From Leucocoprinus leucothites (taxonomy: Eukaryota; Basidiomycota; Agaricomycetes; Agaricales; Agaricaceae): a stretch of 64,000 nt of DNA. Shown here in pieces: positions 49,165 to 60,666 of the stretch. The notes below the pieces were generated by a model. It had not been told where the DNA came from and did no database searches. It saw nothing but the letters and a program-made list of their open reading frames with translations. Location of the stretch: NCBI GenBank assembly GCA_013368445.1, contig JAACJO010000005.1, positions 620,001 to 684,000 of the forward strand, given 5' to 3'. Made by a program: the position numbers and the translations under genes. Each line of letters starts with the position of its first letter. The stretch's first letter is position 1.

Positions 49165-50808
49165 GAGTTTGAGTGTCATAGCGATCGTCCGAGTTTCGTT
49201 GCTTCGCATTTTCCTCCGGATCCTCCAGCTACTTTCCATTCTTCTCCTCGCTTTATCGCAAGGGGTTCGCCATCATTGTTCTTTGCTGTGCGAACATCCT
49301 CCGAGGTGTCGGGTGGCGTCCCTCGAGCCGAATAGCAGGAATCACGAATGTGCCATTATGTGAATCCGTTAATCCCCTATATCTCGACCCCTTTCCCGCA
49401 GCATCAATATCTATTAAATGTAATTCTTAATGATCCTCAGATCCTCCATTCTTCCGGCTCTTCCCCAACATCTTTTCTTCACCTGATGCTTTATTGTATT
49501 CTCAAACACATACACGCCCTAAACTCTACACCTCCGCCTATCTCACGATGCTTACTCGCGATACGTCCTCGATGACGACGATGAATGCATATCTCACTGG
49601 CGTAGCAACCAAATCCCTAGAATCAATACACCCGTAAAACCCGAGCTCCAAATTGCCTTACCCAAGATTGAGTTGTGGTATCCTTTATGGTGTAGTACCG
49701 AAGCCCCGATGATTCGCTTGGACGTCAGCCACCCGACATGACAGAGATCTCTTCGCAACCGCGAAATTGCGAATGGTCCCTCGCAAGAGTTCTTCGCTTG
49801 TCCCAGGCACAGAACCTACACATGGGATTCTATTCTGCGTGAGGAACCGCATCTTTTTTGATGGATGAGGGTAGTCAATCATGTGCATGTCTCATCTCCA
49901 GTCATAGATGGCAGTTGGTGGTCTGCGTTACTTGACAGTACCTGAAGATTGCCGCGGTGGGTTTTAATGCAATGTTGGCCAGCTTTCAAACCCTGAGGTC
50001 TGAATGTTGGAGCAGAGTATGGATTGACTGCTCGTGTACCACTTGCTGATGTGGCGGTGAGGGAGATCACGAAGCTCCTGAAGCACGGTCACTTGAGCGG
50101 TTCCTGGGTAATTCCATGTATGATTGTGCGGCCCCGGAGCCCGAAGTGTATGTAATAGAATTCCTCATTTGTGGTTGAGCCTGCCAGCAAATTGGAGTCC
50201 AGCAAGAAATAGGATTTCTTCTATTCGGAGAGAGAAGAGAAATCGTGACAAATTCGTGAGCATTAAGACAGCGATTCGATAACAAGAGGGGGAACATAGT
50301 GGGAGAACGACGAGGAGATGGAGTGCATATCTAATCGTTACAGATGAGAGCTCAAACGGAAATGGCGAAGTAAAGGAGGCGATGAGATGAATGATAAAAA
50401 AAATAACTCAATAAAAATTGACATCGCGAATCGTCGCAGACGTACCGCTGTTGTACCTCCATCTCAAATATTTTAAGATAAGGAACACCAGCAGTTAATC
50501 ATGAAGATAGAAAATGTGCAAGAAATATGGACATGTCGTGAAGGTGAATTGCGTCAATGATGCAGATGAATGAATAAGCAAGACTATGGGAAAATGTGAA
50601 GATTGTTTGAAGATGGAAAGAAATAGTGAAAGATGTGGAAAGAGAAAAAAACTTTTGAGTTGTTCGAGGACAATGCATGAATTGGATACACGTGTACGAT
50701 GGAGGCCATGGCATTTTAACTGTCCAGGCTGGTGAAGGGAGGTTGCGCATTTTCGCAGCGAATTTTGGTAAGAGCGTCGGATATCGCGGGCTTGTAGTCT
50801 GCCATGAC
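49165..50808. other. Intergenic region between capping enzyme and unknown gene
   Basis: 1.64 kb between two convergent genes, holding both 3' flanks. A set of reverse frames (49685..50297) could be stitched together but shows no motif or consistent splice phase. I see no supported gene. Confidence 0.4.
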
Positions 50809-51542
50809 TTAGTTCAGGAAGTCTGGAGCCGAGGACAGTGGCGAGATAGCAAAGTCGGCATAGTGACTGGGCGACTCAACACGGAGAGAATGCGTATCCG
50901 CAAAAGTGAATGAACGAGCGAGAGAAGGGGCTAGAGTGCGGCGAGGGACGCGTCTAAACCGAGAGAGGGGAGGGAGAGGAGAGTCAAAAAAGCCCATATC
51001 AAGCTCTGAGGGGACATCCCCGAGCGTGTTCTCGGCGGGCTCTGGGCTCGATTCAACGGAAGATGATGAGGAATCGCGCCCATGACGAGGGGGTGTGCTC
51101 GGGGCGATCGAAAGGGCTGCAAATTGTGCAGTGGGCAGAGAAGGTAAAGTCTGCATTAGGTAAGAAGTGTAAGTATATGCATGTATTCTCAAGGAGATTC
51201 CTTTGGGTGTACCTCTGGAATATCTTCTGAGGTGGTTGGGACCCAAGGCAGATGCACAAGGCTCGAAGGGTGTTCAACACCGACATCGATGCTGGCGGCA
51301 ACGTCCCCGATAAACTCCCGGTTTCCGTCGAGCGAAGTGTCGTCAGTATCAGCGACATTGGGATCGCACTGTCCCTCGGTGACTCTCCACCAGTCGATGT
51401 CGGCCAGGACACGCCTGTTCGACGTCTCAGATGCCGTAGAGCGCCTGCATTCGCGAGCGCGGGCGGCGAGGGCAGAACTGGAAGGGTGGTAGGGTGAGGA
51501 ACGGACGGATGGGGAGGATGCGGTGCGACGGAGAGAGGGCAT
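50809..51542 (-). CDS. Hypothetical Ser/Pro-rich protein
   Basis: Two reverse exons: 51213..51542 and 50809..51150; 223 residues. The start (MPSLRRTASSPSVRSSPY) is Ser/Arg-rich. A more ordered segment follows (RRVLADIDWWRVTEGQ), and the rest is Ser/Pro-rich and acidic (LGDVPSELDMGFFDSPLPPL). Low-complexity composition and several SP/TP sites suggest a disordered, phosphorylated regulatory protein. Phase 0 holds across a clean GT-AG intron and both exons are open, which supports a real gene. Family and function are not recognised. Confidence 0.6.
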
Positions 51543-52012
51543 TGTGGACGAGAACAGCTGCCTAGTGCAGTGCCTTGAGTGTTGGAGGGTAGACACCAGA
51601 GAGATGAGAATCGGCGTTTTTTCTTTTATATATTTCTGGCGAGACGTCACACTCAGCCTCCTAAGTTCCCGTCACTCCTCTTCCCATCTTCCCTGCCCGC
51701 CTCCTTCGCATCCTCCGCATCCTCTTGGCAACAGACACCACCTTCGTCCTTCATACATTCATCCGCAATTTAGACATTAGATAGCTAGCCTACCTCTTGT
51801 ATTCCATATGCTAATTTCTGCCTTCACCAGTGACAAGGTCTCCATGTCCACCTCTTCATCAAAGTTCGCAGGGTCGTTCCATTTTCAGCCACCAGCTCTG
51901 CACAAGGTCGTCCTGTGTCACTTGCGCTGACATTCTTCGATTCATTTTTGATATCAAGCGTCTCCATCGTCTGCCAGCCTTGCCGACCACGGCCTTGTAT
52001 GTATCTACCTGA

Positions 52013-52453
52013 TCAGAGTGGGTCTCGTTTGTTTTTTCCACTCGCCTTAGTTTTAGTTCTTGCTGTCCTCTTCACGCTATAATGGCTGTCTTGCGGCGAT
52101 ACGATGTACGCTTGCACCCCTGGTTTCCGATTGCGGAAGTCTAGTAACACCGGCCACATCGCGAAACCTGCCGTCCAAAGCGAGACTCTTCGCTGCTTTC
52201 CCGGATCTGATTTCCCTTCTTCGCTCTCCAGTGATGTTATGAAATACCCATCATCCTCCATGCTAGTTCCTTTTTGTCTCCTGATCCACTCACACGCTGA
52301 GTAATGTGTGGCCGATAATGAACACTTCGTGGCAAATCTACGGATCATTCCAGTGACTTTGGCTTTTGTGCGATTTCGCTTGACGTCGACGCCTATCCCC
52401 TCCACAGGCATCTTCGTGTCATTGGGACGCGTTTTCAGGTCAATAGACGACAT
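52013..52453 (-). CDS. Hypothetical basic ORF, weakly supported
   Basis: A single ATG-initiated frame of 146 codons, basic at both ends (KRNRTKAKVTGMIRRF; RTKTKASGKNKRDP). No domain is recognised. Its only support is its length and a cluster of ACGCGT boxes lying just upstream of the start and into the first codons, where a promoter would be. It could equally be a chance frame. Confidence 0.22.
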   Translation of the reverse strand: MSSIDLKTRPNDTKMPVEGIGVDVKRNRTKAKVTGMIRRFATKCSLSATHYSACEWIRRQKGTSMEDDGYFITSLESEEGKSDPGKQRRVSLWTAGFAMWPVLLDFRNRKPGVQAYIVSPQDSHYSVKRTARTKTKASGKNKRDPL

Positions 52454-52476
52454 TGCCGATAAATTGACACGTAAAG

Positions 52477-52515
52477 ACGCGTTTTAACGCGTCGAAACAA
52501 GACTAATTAACGCGT
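52477..52515. promoter_or_regulatory. Cluster of MluI cell-cycle boxes (ACGCGT)
   Basis: Three ACGCGT hexamers at 52477, 52487 and 52510; a fourth is at 52427. In yeasts this is the MBF site that drives G1/S genes. The sites are 24-62 bp upstream of the reverse ORF starting at 52453. The factor and function here are inferred from the motif alone. Confidence 0.35.
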
Positions 52516-53767
52516 CAACTTCTGGAGGTATTTCGCGCCCATCAGACCCCGCTTTGGCTAGTTCTTACCGTTGGCGATCATAATCGGTCTCTTAAACTCC
52601 ACTGCGCTTCTCCATGAGTCGATTGGGCAGTGCACATCAACCCTCAATCGCGGTACAACTACCTCCAATATCAGTCCCGCCTCCACACTACACGCATGTT
52701 CTCATCGGATCGGTAGCAGTATAAAGACTTGACTGGAGACCGTGAGTCCCCTTTGGGCTCCTTATACCACTCGTCCTGACAAACGGGAAAATCCTGCTAT
52801 TATGAGCTAGAAGCCACTCGTCACAGAGTCCCGACTGTCCGGCTTTTGAATTAGCTCAGACGGAGGGCCAAGTTTCAGTTACGCCTAGATCCTTCGGTTC
52901 TTAGCCCCTGTCAACCTATCATCATTTGACGAGAAGGTTTGTGACGCCTCCACAGCATTATCATCATATCTCGTCACTGGTCAGGTCTGTAGCATGTCGA
53001 GCCTTGTGTTAGTCTGGTCGCTTGATCACTCCTCATTTCTCTCCGGCTCCACGATCAAATGACCATAAGGACCGGCATCACACTGAGGTCTGCGAACATC
53101 ACTCATGGATAGGGGTAGACCATCATACTTTATCTCATTGCGTTTATGAATAGCCTTCTCGCTACCGCGCTTTCATATGCCAGACAACTACCGGGTGATG
53201 TGGTGAGCTATATAAGAACTTCCTTTCAGTGGCGCTGATGGGCGTAGAGTTCTCCGCTTTTAAGCCATGTAAGCCGCTGGAAACACAAATACAACGCAGG
53301 TAAGACGGGGGTAGATGAAGGATATGATTAGATTCATGTGCACCTGTGCCAAGCTGCGTTTATACCACAGACTCTCATGCCAGCTTGGCGCGATCACGCG
53401 CGTTTTGGGCTTGGAGTTTAGCAACAACTCTATTGCCGTATTCCTGAAGCTTGAAAGGCTTCGCGAAGCGGTGAGCTATTTGATGCATTCACGACGAGCC
53501 ATCACCCTCATGACAGAGGCCGAGGGTCAAAACCTAGGCTACTGTATCTTTCGGCTAACATCCGGTTTTTAAGCCCCACTTTATTATTGGGCTTCTGACA
53601 GTTTAGCTTTTGGACACGACCTTCGGAGGGTCGCTATCTCATTACAGTAAGTAAGTATTCTAGTCGCATCTTGTAACTGGCAGACCGAATGGACTTTTGA
53701 AGTCCCTGTTGCGAATGTCAACCATGTATTTCCGAATACAATACAATTTCCCCAGACTGAAGAAAGG

Positions 53768-54199
53768 CTATTTGAAGAAAGAATGGATGTGTACTTGTGC
53801 AATGGATTGATGGCTCCCCCGATATCTTCGCTTATATATAATCTCAGCACATGTGAATAAGTATGTTCGGATGTTCTGGTTTTCCTCCAAGTCGTGTCCA
53901 TCCGAGCTGTGTCCGTTCTTTTGGTGTATTGTCCACTGGACCCCGTGAAGGGGTGTGATTGCTTCGTCTTGGCAGATGGAGGTGCTATCGTAAAAAAGAA
54001 TCCGGATATTGAAGGGCCAAGCGCCGAGAATCTTGTACTTATGAACTAAGTCGACAGGCATCACTGTGTATGATTCCCAGATTCCCATCAAAACATGTGT
54101 ATACCAGTGACGCTCAACGCCTCGCTTGGAATCTCTGACATAAGTAACATTCGTTATGTCGTGTACCCATACTGTATAATCAAGCAACCAAGTAACCAT
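53768..54199 (-). CDS. Hypothetical ORF, weakly supported
   Basis: An ATG-initiated frame of 143 codons with mixed, globular-like composition (WLLDYTVWVHDITN, WYTHVLMGIWESY), unlike the biased make-up of most chance frames here. No family is recognised. The sequence before the ATG could hold another exon, as a second VWVH-coding copy appears about 90 bp upstream. It may be a decayed gene. Confidence 0.2.
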   Translation of the reverse strand: MVTWLLDYTVWVHDITNVTYVRDSKRGVERHWYTHVLMGIWESYTVMPVDLVHKYKILGAWPFNIRILFYDSTSICQDEAITPLHGVQWTIHQKNGHSSDGHDLEENQNIRTYLFTCAEIIYKRRYRGSHQSIAQVHIHSFFK

Positions 54200-55547
54200 C
54201 AGTATGCAAAGGAGGAAAGTTAAAGGGCAGCACGCTCACACACGTCCCGTGTACCCATACAAAATTTCTCCATTTCTTTTCGTTGTGAGCTTCGACTTCT
54301 TGAGCGCGAATCGCTGTGGTAAGAAGCCCTTCAAGGGGTGTGAATGAAGAAAATTTATAGGCGTTTATTGTGGTCCTAGCTTTTCACAATGGCGAGAGTT
54401 GAGTAGATCTGAGGTGAGGTGCTAACTCATGCAATAGTGTTGTCTTGACTTTAAGTCTTAGCATCATTCAGGAATAATTAGAGCATTAGGAGAGGCATCA
54501 GTTCGGGCTGCCGCCTCTTGGCCATGATGGACATGGGAAATCAGGTACGTCAGCACCCTGTTTCTCAAAGTTCTTCACTAACACTATTGGTTCGCAGTTA
54601 CTCAGCAAGCAATAGGAATTCAGAGAAGCTGCGAACCTTGTAGTAGGTATGAAGAGAGCACTCGAGTTACCCTTGGAGCTTTCAAGGAACGAACAAACCA
54701 TAAACCGAGAGAATGTGAGATGCGAGCCGCATGGGTGGGGCGCGCCGCACCATCGGGGTGGTATTATGTAGATGGCAAGTTGTCGGTGACATGACGAATG
54801 GGATGTGAAGCTATCCACGTTGGTTATGTCCGAATCATGCCGCACTTTGTTATGGTGGTATTCTCGGAGAGTTGGGGTTCCGTGCGGTGCCAGGAGTTTG
54901 TACCAGTCGGAAGTGGATGATTTTATGACGGGAAACACTAAGCATGGTGAAGAGAGATCCACAGTGTACATTACATGTGAACATAAAGAGAGATCAAGCA
55001 ATCCAGTAAAAGCCTCCGATCTTTAGCTTCATTCGTAATTGAGCGTGGACCCGGAGAATCAATTAGACAGGGTATGTTATAGATATACTCCCGACAAGAC
55101 CGAGGATCGATATTTACAAGTCTTTTGGAGTGGTAAAGAATGTGCAGGAGGTAATCGTGATACCAGATGATAGTTACTTGATAAAGAGGTCGGCCAAGGA
55201 GAGCCAAAATGATCGCCGGACTGGAGTGGCCACTAGGTACAATTCCTATAATTAGTCCTAGCGCTGATGAGCACACTTTGCCGCCGCCTGTTATCTCACT
55301 ATCCACCTTGTTCACTGAATTCCCCAATGGACGCACAAAACATGACCGGCAGCGCGAGTGATCAATTTCGTAAATCAACCATGGATTGCAGAGGCCAAGA
55401 ACCTGTGAAATCTTATCTATTTCTAGCATTATGTAAGGGAATCCGACGCAGCTGGCGAGGTCAACCATGGTCCGAGAAGACCCCGGCCAGCTATCTCTAC
55501 CTTAACTCGCTTCAACCTCCTTGACCCCCTTCTACTCGTACGATCTC

Positions 55548-57447
55548 ATGTCTGGCTCTGTAGCTATCATCTATGGTTCTGTCGTGACTCCTGTTGATCC
55601 GAGGACATGGAAAGCACTTCCTAGGTGTTTAATGGCGGTTGGATCGACTGGGAATATCGACTGGATGCTTGACCACGTTGAGGAGAACAAGTTGGCGGAG
55701 GCGTTGAGCCAGAAGGGATATGTGACTGGTCAGGTTGTGTATTTGAAGGATGGGGAGTTTATTATACCTGGGTTTATTGATACTCATACGGTATGTCCGA
55801 TACACTTTTACCTTGCCAGTGGGATTGTGGCTTATGGTGGCATTATCAGCACGCAGCACAGTTTCCTAACCTTGGAAAGTGAGTATTCGAATGTTTTAAG
55901 CTTGGTTGTGTTGCTTACAGCAGTTTAGAGGTGGTCAGTATGAACTACTGGATTGGTTGCAGAATGTCACGTTTCCCAAGGAGGCGGAGTTTGCAGACCT
56001 AGACTTTGCGAAGGAGGCGTACTATGATGTTGTACGCAGGTCGCTGGACTGTGGCGTGCGTTGCCTTGCTTATCATACTTTGTGGGCTCGGTTCTTACTT
56101 GTTTCTGCTTTAGACGACAACGTCATGTTATTATGCTACCCTTCACCTTGACGCTACCAAGATTCTCGCAGACGCCACGAGCCGGCTAGGTAACGTGTCT
56201 ACCTGTCTGCTTTCCTTATCGCTGCAATGCTGACAAAATGCGGCCAATTAGGTCAACGGGCATTTATTGGGGTACGTCATTTCGCCTCACGCATCATCAC
56301 GAATGTTTCTTACAGACCCTTTAGAAATGCAATATGGATCGGAAAGGACAGAGCCCAGAATACTACGTAGAGGAGAGCGCAGAGAAATCTCTCGAGGACA
56401 CTTCGTCCCTCATTTCATACATCCGTTCCCTTCCCCCTATTTCCAGTCACGCGAGTATCGGAACCGCACCGGAACCACTCGTACAGCCTATTTTGACCCC
56501 CCGTTTCGCCATTTCATGCACCAGCGAATGTCTTAATGGAATTCGTGATCTTGCCGACCGACATTATCGGCAGCGGCGACACCCTAATGAACCTCGGATA
56601 CGGATCCAAACCCATATATCAGAGAACCGTGGAGAAGTGGATTATACCCTTCAGTTATACCCTGATGCACATTCATATGCTCATGTCTATGATATGCATG
56701 GGCTACTTGGAGATACCACTGTGCTAGCGCATGCGATCCACCTGACAGACGACGAGATCCGGTTGATTAAGGAGCGGAATGCAGGCATTAGCCATTGTCC
56801 TACGAGTAACTTTAACCTAAGGAGTGGTGTTGCCCCGGTAGGAAGGTACCTTGATGAGGGTTTGAAGGTGTGTTCTGTCGGAGTTTCTGAGCGTTCTTAA
56901 TTGATACCTATCCCAGGTTGGGCTTGGTACCGATGTGTCCGGAGGGTATTCTACCTCAATGCTGAACGCGATACAGAACGCTTCGATAGCGTCCAAAGTT
57001 ATTTCCATGAAGATTCCTCCGCCCTCTGTACCACAGGAAATCCCTCATCCGGAGGCCGCTGTCACCACCAAGCAACTAGTTTCCCCACCCGTCACACCAC
57101 CGTCTGAGCTTGCTGAAAGTAACGCTCGTTTTGCCAACCGCCAGCTCCCTATACAAACTCTCTTTTATCTCGCTACGCTTGGAGGAGCAAATGTTTGTAG
57201 CCTCTCCGAGAAAATTGGTTCATTTTCTCCAGGCAAGAGCTTTGATGCTTTGGTTGTCAATGTCCTGGATGAGAGAGGAGCAATTGGTGTTTGGGGAAAG
57301 GAAGCGAAATTGGATGGTGATTTAGAGGCGAAGAGAAGGAAACTTGAGGAGAACTTGGAAAGGTTCTTGTTCTGTGGCGATGACCGGAACATTCAGAAGG
57401 TTTATGTGCAGGGATGCCTCGTTGGCGGGAGAGCGTTTGGGAAATGA
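55548..57447 (+). CDS. GUD1: Guanine deaminase
   Basis: Seven exons: 55548..55790, 55850..55878, 55929..56055, 56114..56189, 56252..56271, 56325..56867, 56917..57447; 522 residues. It hydrolyses guanine to xanthine and ammonia (purine salvage). Amidohydrolase metal ligands are visible: the HxH pair in GFIDTHTHAAQF (H80, H82), the His in QTHISENRGEV, AHAIHLTDDE, and the Asp in GLGTDVSGG. GGQYELLDWL and HCPTSNFNL are GDA-specific. A ~40-residue Pro-rich insert follows the metal-binding Asp. Exon 5 is only 20 bp. The start was chosen at the ATG at 55548, since the open frame upstream begins with TTG. Confidence 0.94.
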
Positions 57448-57897
57448 CTCGATTGAAGCTTCTGGTGGCTATTACGTGTATACTTTTTTTACAGGGTCTC
57501 GGTGTATTTGTCGTGTTTTCTGGTTTTCGGTTCGAGTTTGTCGCTAGGTTGCATGTTCGTCTGTTTGAGGATACCCATTGTGTCTGGTTATTGGCCTACC
57601 TGAGCATAATAATGTATAGCTTCTGGACATAACGATTATTGTGCAAGTGTAATTCGCGTAGCGTCCCATGGGAACGGTGAAGCTTCATTAACGCTGTCAA
57701 GCTGGTGTTAAAACGTTAACGTTGAGCTTGCTCTACCCTTCTTTACCAAATTAGGGCAACTGACTCATGCCGTATTTACTTTGTACATGTTAATATCCGT
57801 AGGCGCAAGGCACTAATGAGAAATTTCCACGATTCGCTTGGTATTTAATCCATGGTCTGCCTCTTGCTTTGAAATTGAGCTTCGTCCCCACTCCACC
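57448..57897. other. Spacer before F-box gene A
   Basis: 450 bp holding the 3' flank of the guanine deaminase gene and the promoter of the next gene. No other feature is recognised. Confidence 0.5.
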
Positions 57898-60264
57898 ATG
57901 ACCCCGTCTTTACGTCGCTCCAGCAGAATTGAAGGTCGACAGCAAACTCCTCGACGCGTCCAAGCTTCACCAGATTTAAATGAGGAAGACTCGGAGCGTG
58001 ATGCGATACCTATAAAGCAAAAGCCCAAGAATGCCTCTAAACGCCGCAAGGTCGAGGGAAAACCCTCAAATAAAGCTTCAGAGGGCGCGAATTTGCCCGT
58101 TGAAGCTGCAGACGATATAGCTAGGGAATTCCAGCCTTCGAAACCGGATAAACGCGTTCGAGGTCGGCGCGGCCTTCTGAGACTCATGGCTGAGATGCCT
58201 CTTGATACTTTACACGAAATATTTCGTGAACTTGAGCCTGTAGATTTGTTGCATCTTTCATGGGCGAGCAAGAGCCTCAATTCCATTATTATGGAGAAGA
58301 GTGCTCGTTACTTGTGGGAAGAAGTGAGCTTCTGTTTGCTTTGGTGTACGAGGGCGACCACATGCTCATTTATTTTATCTTTTGCGCCCGAGATAGGCGT
58401 TTGAGAGGCTATACAAAACTGAAAAACCTCTACCGCCTTGTCCTGACGATATTAATTTTGCCCAATACACCAGATTATTGTTTGAGAAAAATTGCATGGT
58501 GTGTTATATCTCGTGTCTCGTTCTGGGGATATTGAAAGTTTCTTTAGTTATGCGGTTCTGTCCATGGATATTATACCTCATGGATGATGCGTCTCCGGGC
58601 TTGTTGGGGTTGCCTGGATTCTGACCAGTACGTCTAGTATGACCCCTGTGGGCTGAGACTAAACCACCAACGCTCCAAAGGTTTAAAGGAGGTCTCAGAT
58701 ACAACGACAATTCTTACCTCCTCACTATCAATGCCAGTAAGTAATGATTGACATACTTTGTTGACTCTGTTGAAACTGAAGGTTGAATGCAGAAAAGCAG
58801 GTATTCTGCTTTTATGACGCATGGGTGGAGACGGCCGGGAAACCAGACGCTCTTCTCGTGGATAGGAAGAAGCTGAGATTCTATCGAAAAATAGTAAAGT
58901 AGCCCAATCAACTCAGTGACTACCCTTGTATCTGATTCTTTCGAAGGGCACAGAGAGTTTTGAGGCATGGCAAAGAAATCGATCTCAGGACCGTAGAGAT
59001 GAGCTCCATCAGCGATGGCTCGAACGAAAGGCTGCGTATGGTGTTTTCCATTGGAGAGAGAGGCTACACTAATATTTCCTCATATTCCGTAGGATTTTAT
59101 CGAAGTTAGCTGAACATGGTGAGGAAATGTTGCCCTGAAAATTAGGAAGGTGCTTGAAATTGCGGCTGACACTGCTTGTAGGCTGGACAGTGCCCCGGAT
59201 CGAGGAGATCGCCCCGTACCCAATCGGTGACCATTTGCCGGAGTTCTACAGGGAAAAGGCGAAGAAACTCACCAATGGAGGTAGAATATATACCGTTTTC
59301 AGATGCTATCAAGACTGACATATCTCTTCTGTGACCATAGAATGGAAGGAACTCGAGCCCGAGCTACTAAGACGTCTAAAGATGTTTCATGATGCTCATC
59401 TTCACAAACAAGAGTTACAGAGGCTAGAAAGGTTACGTGGGCGCTGGCAAGCATTCGAAGGTCGGTTTTATGTGTGGATTGCGTGTCAAACCCTCGAGTA
59501 CTACTGGAGGCCACATGCCCTGGATATAGCTGTCCTTGAGCCCCTCAGATCTATCATATTCACGTCAGACTTGAAATACCCTGACTTCGACATTGAAGAA
59601 ATTGACCGTACTGCTAAATCATGGATCGACTCGCGAAATGATTTCTTGTGGTCCCTCGTCCCTCAGGATGTGCATGCTACACTTGTTGCTGTGGCCGAGA
59701 AAGGCGATAACGACAAATTTCTCTTTCCAAACCTGGCTTGTTTGGTATTCAAATCCAGTCACCAATCCTACGGCGAATTATGTACAACCTACGATGTCTG
59801 CGACTACCGTTCCCCACGTAGGAATACCAGTTCCGAGATCGCATCGGAGGAAGAAGAAATTCGTAAAGCGATGGAACAATGCCGTATTGATTATCGTCCT
59901 TGGGCTTGGGATTACCGAGGCATGGAATGGGAATTCAATGAAAAAGCCTACCTTATTGCCAAGGATGTTATAAAACATTTCGGCCTGGACCCCCTCAAAA
60001 CCACCGTATCGCAGATGCTCGATTGTGACTTAAGGTTCGAATGCACTCATTGCCCTCCTAGCTCCTGGTGCTTTGGATCTAAAATGACCTGGCGACAAAT
60101 TGTACGTTCCTTTCGGGACTTATATCGTTGTGAACTCATCCCCACGGCAGGTTGATCATGAAATGCGATATGAAGGTGATCTCCCGATTTCGACGAGATG
60201 GGCGAACAAGACCCCTCGTCGCGAGTCTCAAATCCCCGACAAAGCTCCAGAAAGCTCCGGTTAA
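57898..60264 (+). CDS. F-box protein A
   Basis: Ten exons: 57898..58323, 58397..58498, 58548..58627, 58681..58736, 58793..58893, 58947..59035, 59093..59118, 59182..59280, 59341..60101, 60151..60264; 617 residues. A basic, disordered N terminus precedes the F-box at about residues 95-135 (EMPLDTLHEIFRELEPVDLLHLSWASK). Such proteins recruit substrates to SCF ligases through SKP1. The middle is charged and coiled-coil-like (AWQRNRSQDRRDELHQRW). The C-terminal domain ends in a Cys-rich strip (CDLRFECTHCPPSSWC). The tandem copy starts 400 bp downstream with matching exon sizes. The substrate is unknown. Confidence 0.83.
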
Positions 60265-60666
60265 ATGTGATGTTTCTACGATTTGTTACTTGCGATATGC
60301 TCGTATTCGCCTTCCTTTCTAACCTATTTTTGAATTTATATCTATCTATCGAGTTTTCAAGTACTCATTGATTTGAATCGTATGATCGTGGGAGTGAAGG
60401 GTCAGCGTCTAATGCGACCACTTTAGCACCAAGGGACCGGAAACTTACATATGACCCAACACATCAAATCACTACGTGCATCTCGAACACCAGAACGGCA
60501 GAACCAGGCAAATGTGACAGTCACCAACTGGGGACAAGAGGCTGTTAAACGGCTGACTTGCACGAGTATAGACCGTGGACCCATGGATAGGCGCCTTCCC
60601 CACACCTTCCCCAGCATCCACATTGACCTTCCCGGTGGGTGACACCTTGAAATAGCCAACCAACAC
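60265..60666. other. Spacer between the two F-box genes
   Basis: 402 bp. A short forward frame (60451..60642) has no motif. If gene B has an upstream exon, as the longer N terminus of gene A might suggest, it could lie here. Confidence 0.4.

Larger units (their letters stand above)
51543..55547. other. 4-kb gene-poor region
   Basis: The longest gap in the window. It holds two weakly supported reverse ORFs (listed separately), a cluster of ACGCGT sites, and AT-balanced sequence without tandem arrays or obvious LTRs. A forward frame at 53315..53572 has no motif. A 12-bp word, GTGTACCCATAC, occurs twice about 90 bp apart (near 54160 and 54250). Decayed transposon or old gene remnants are possible, but I could not identify a source. 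Confidence 0.4.

Noticed and set aside
54498..55468. Two overlapping long reverse frames
   Set aside because: At least the first lacks an ATG at its opening, both show no motif, and their composition looks random.
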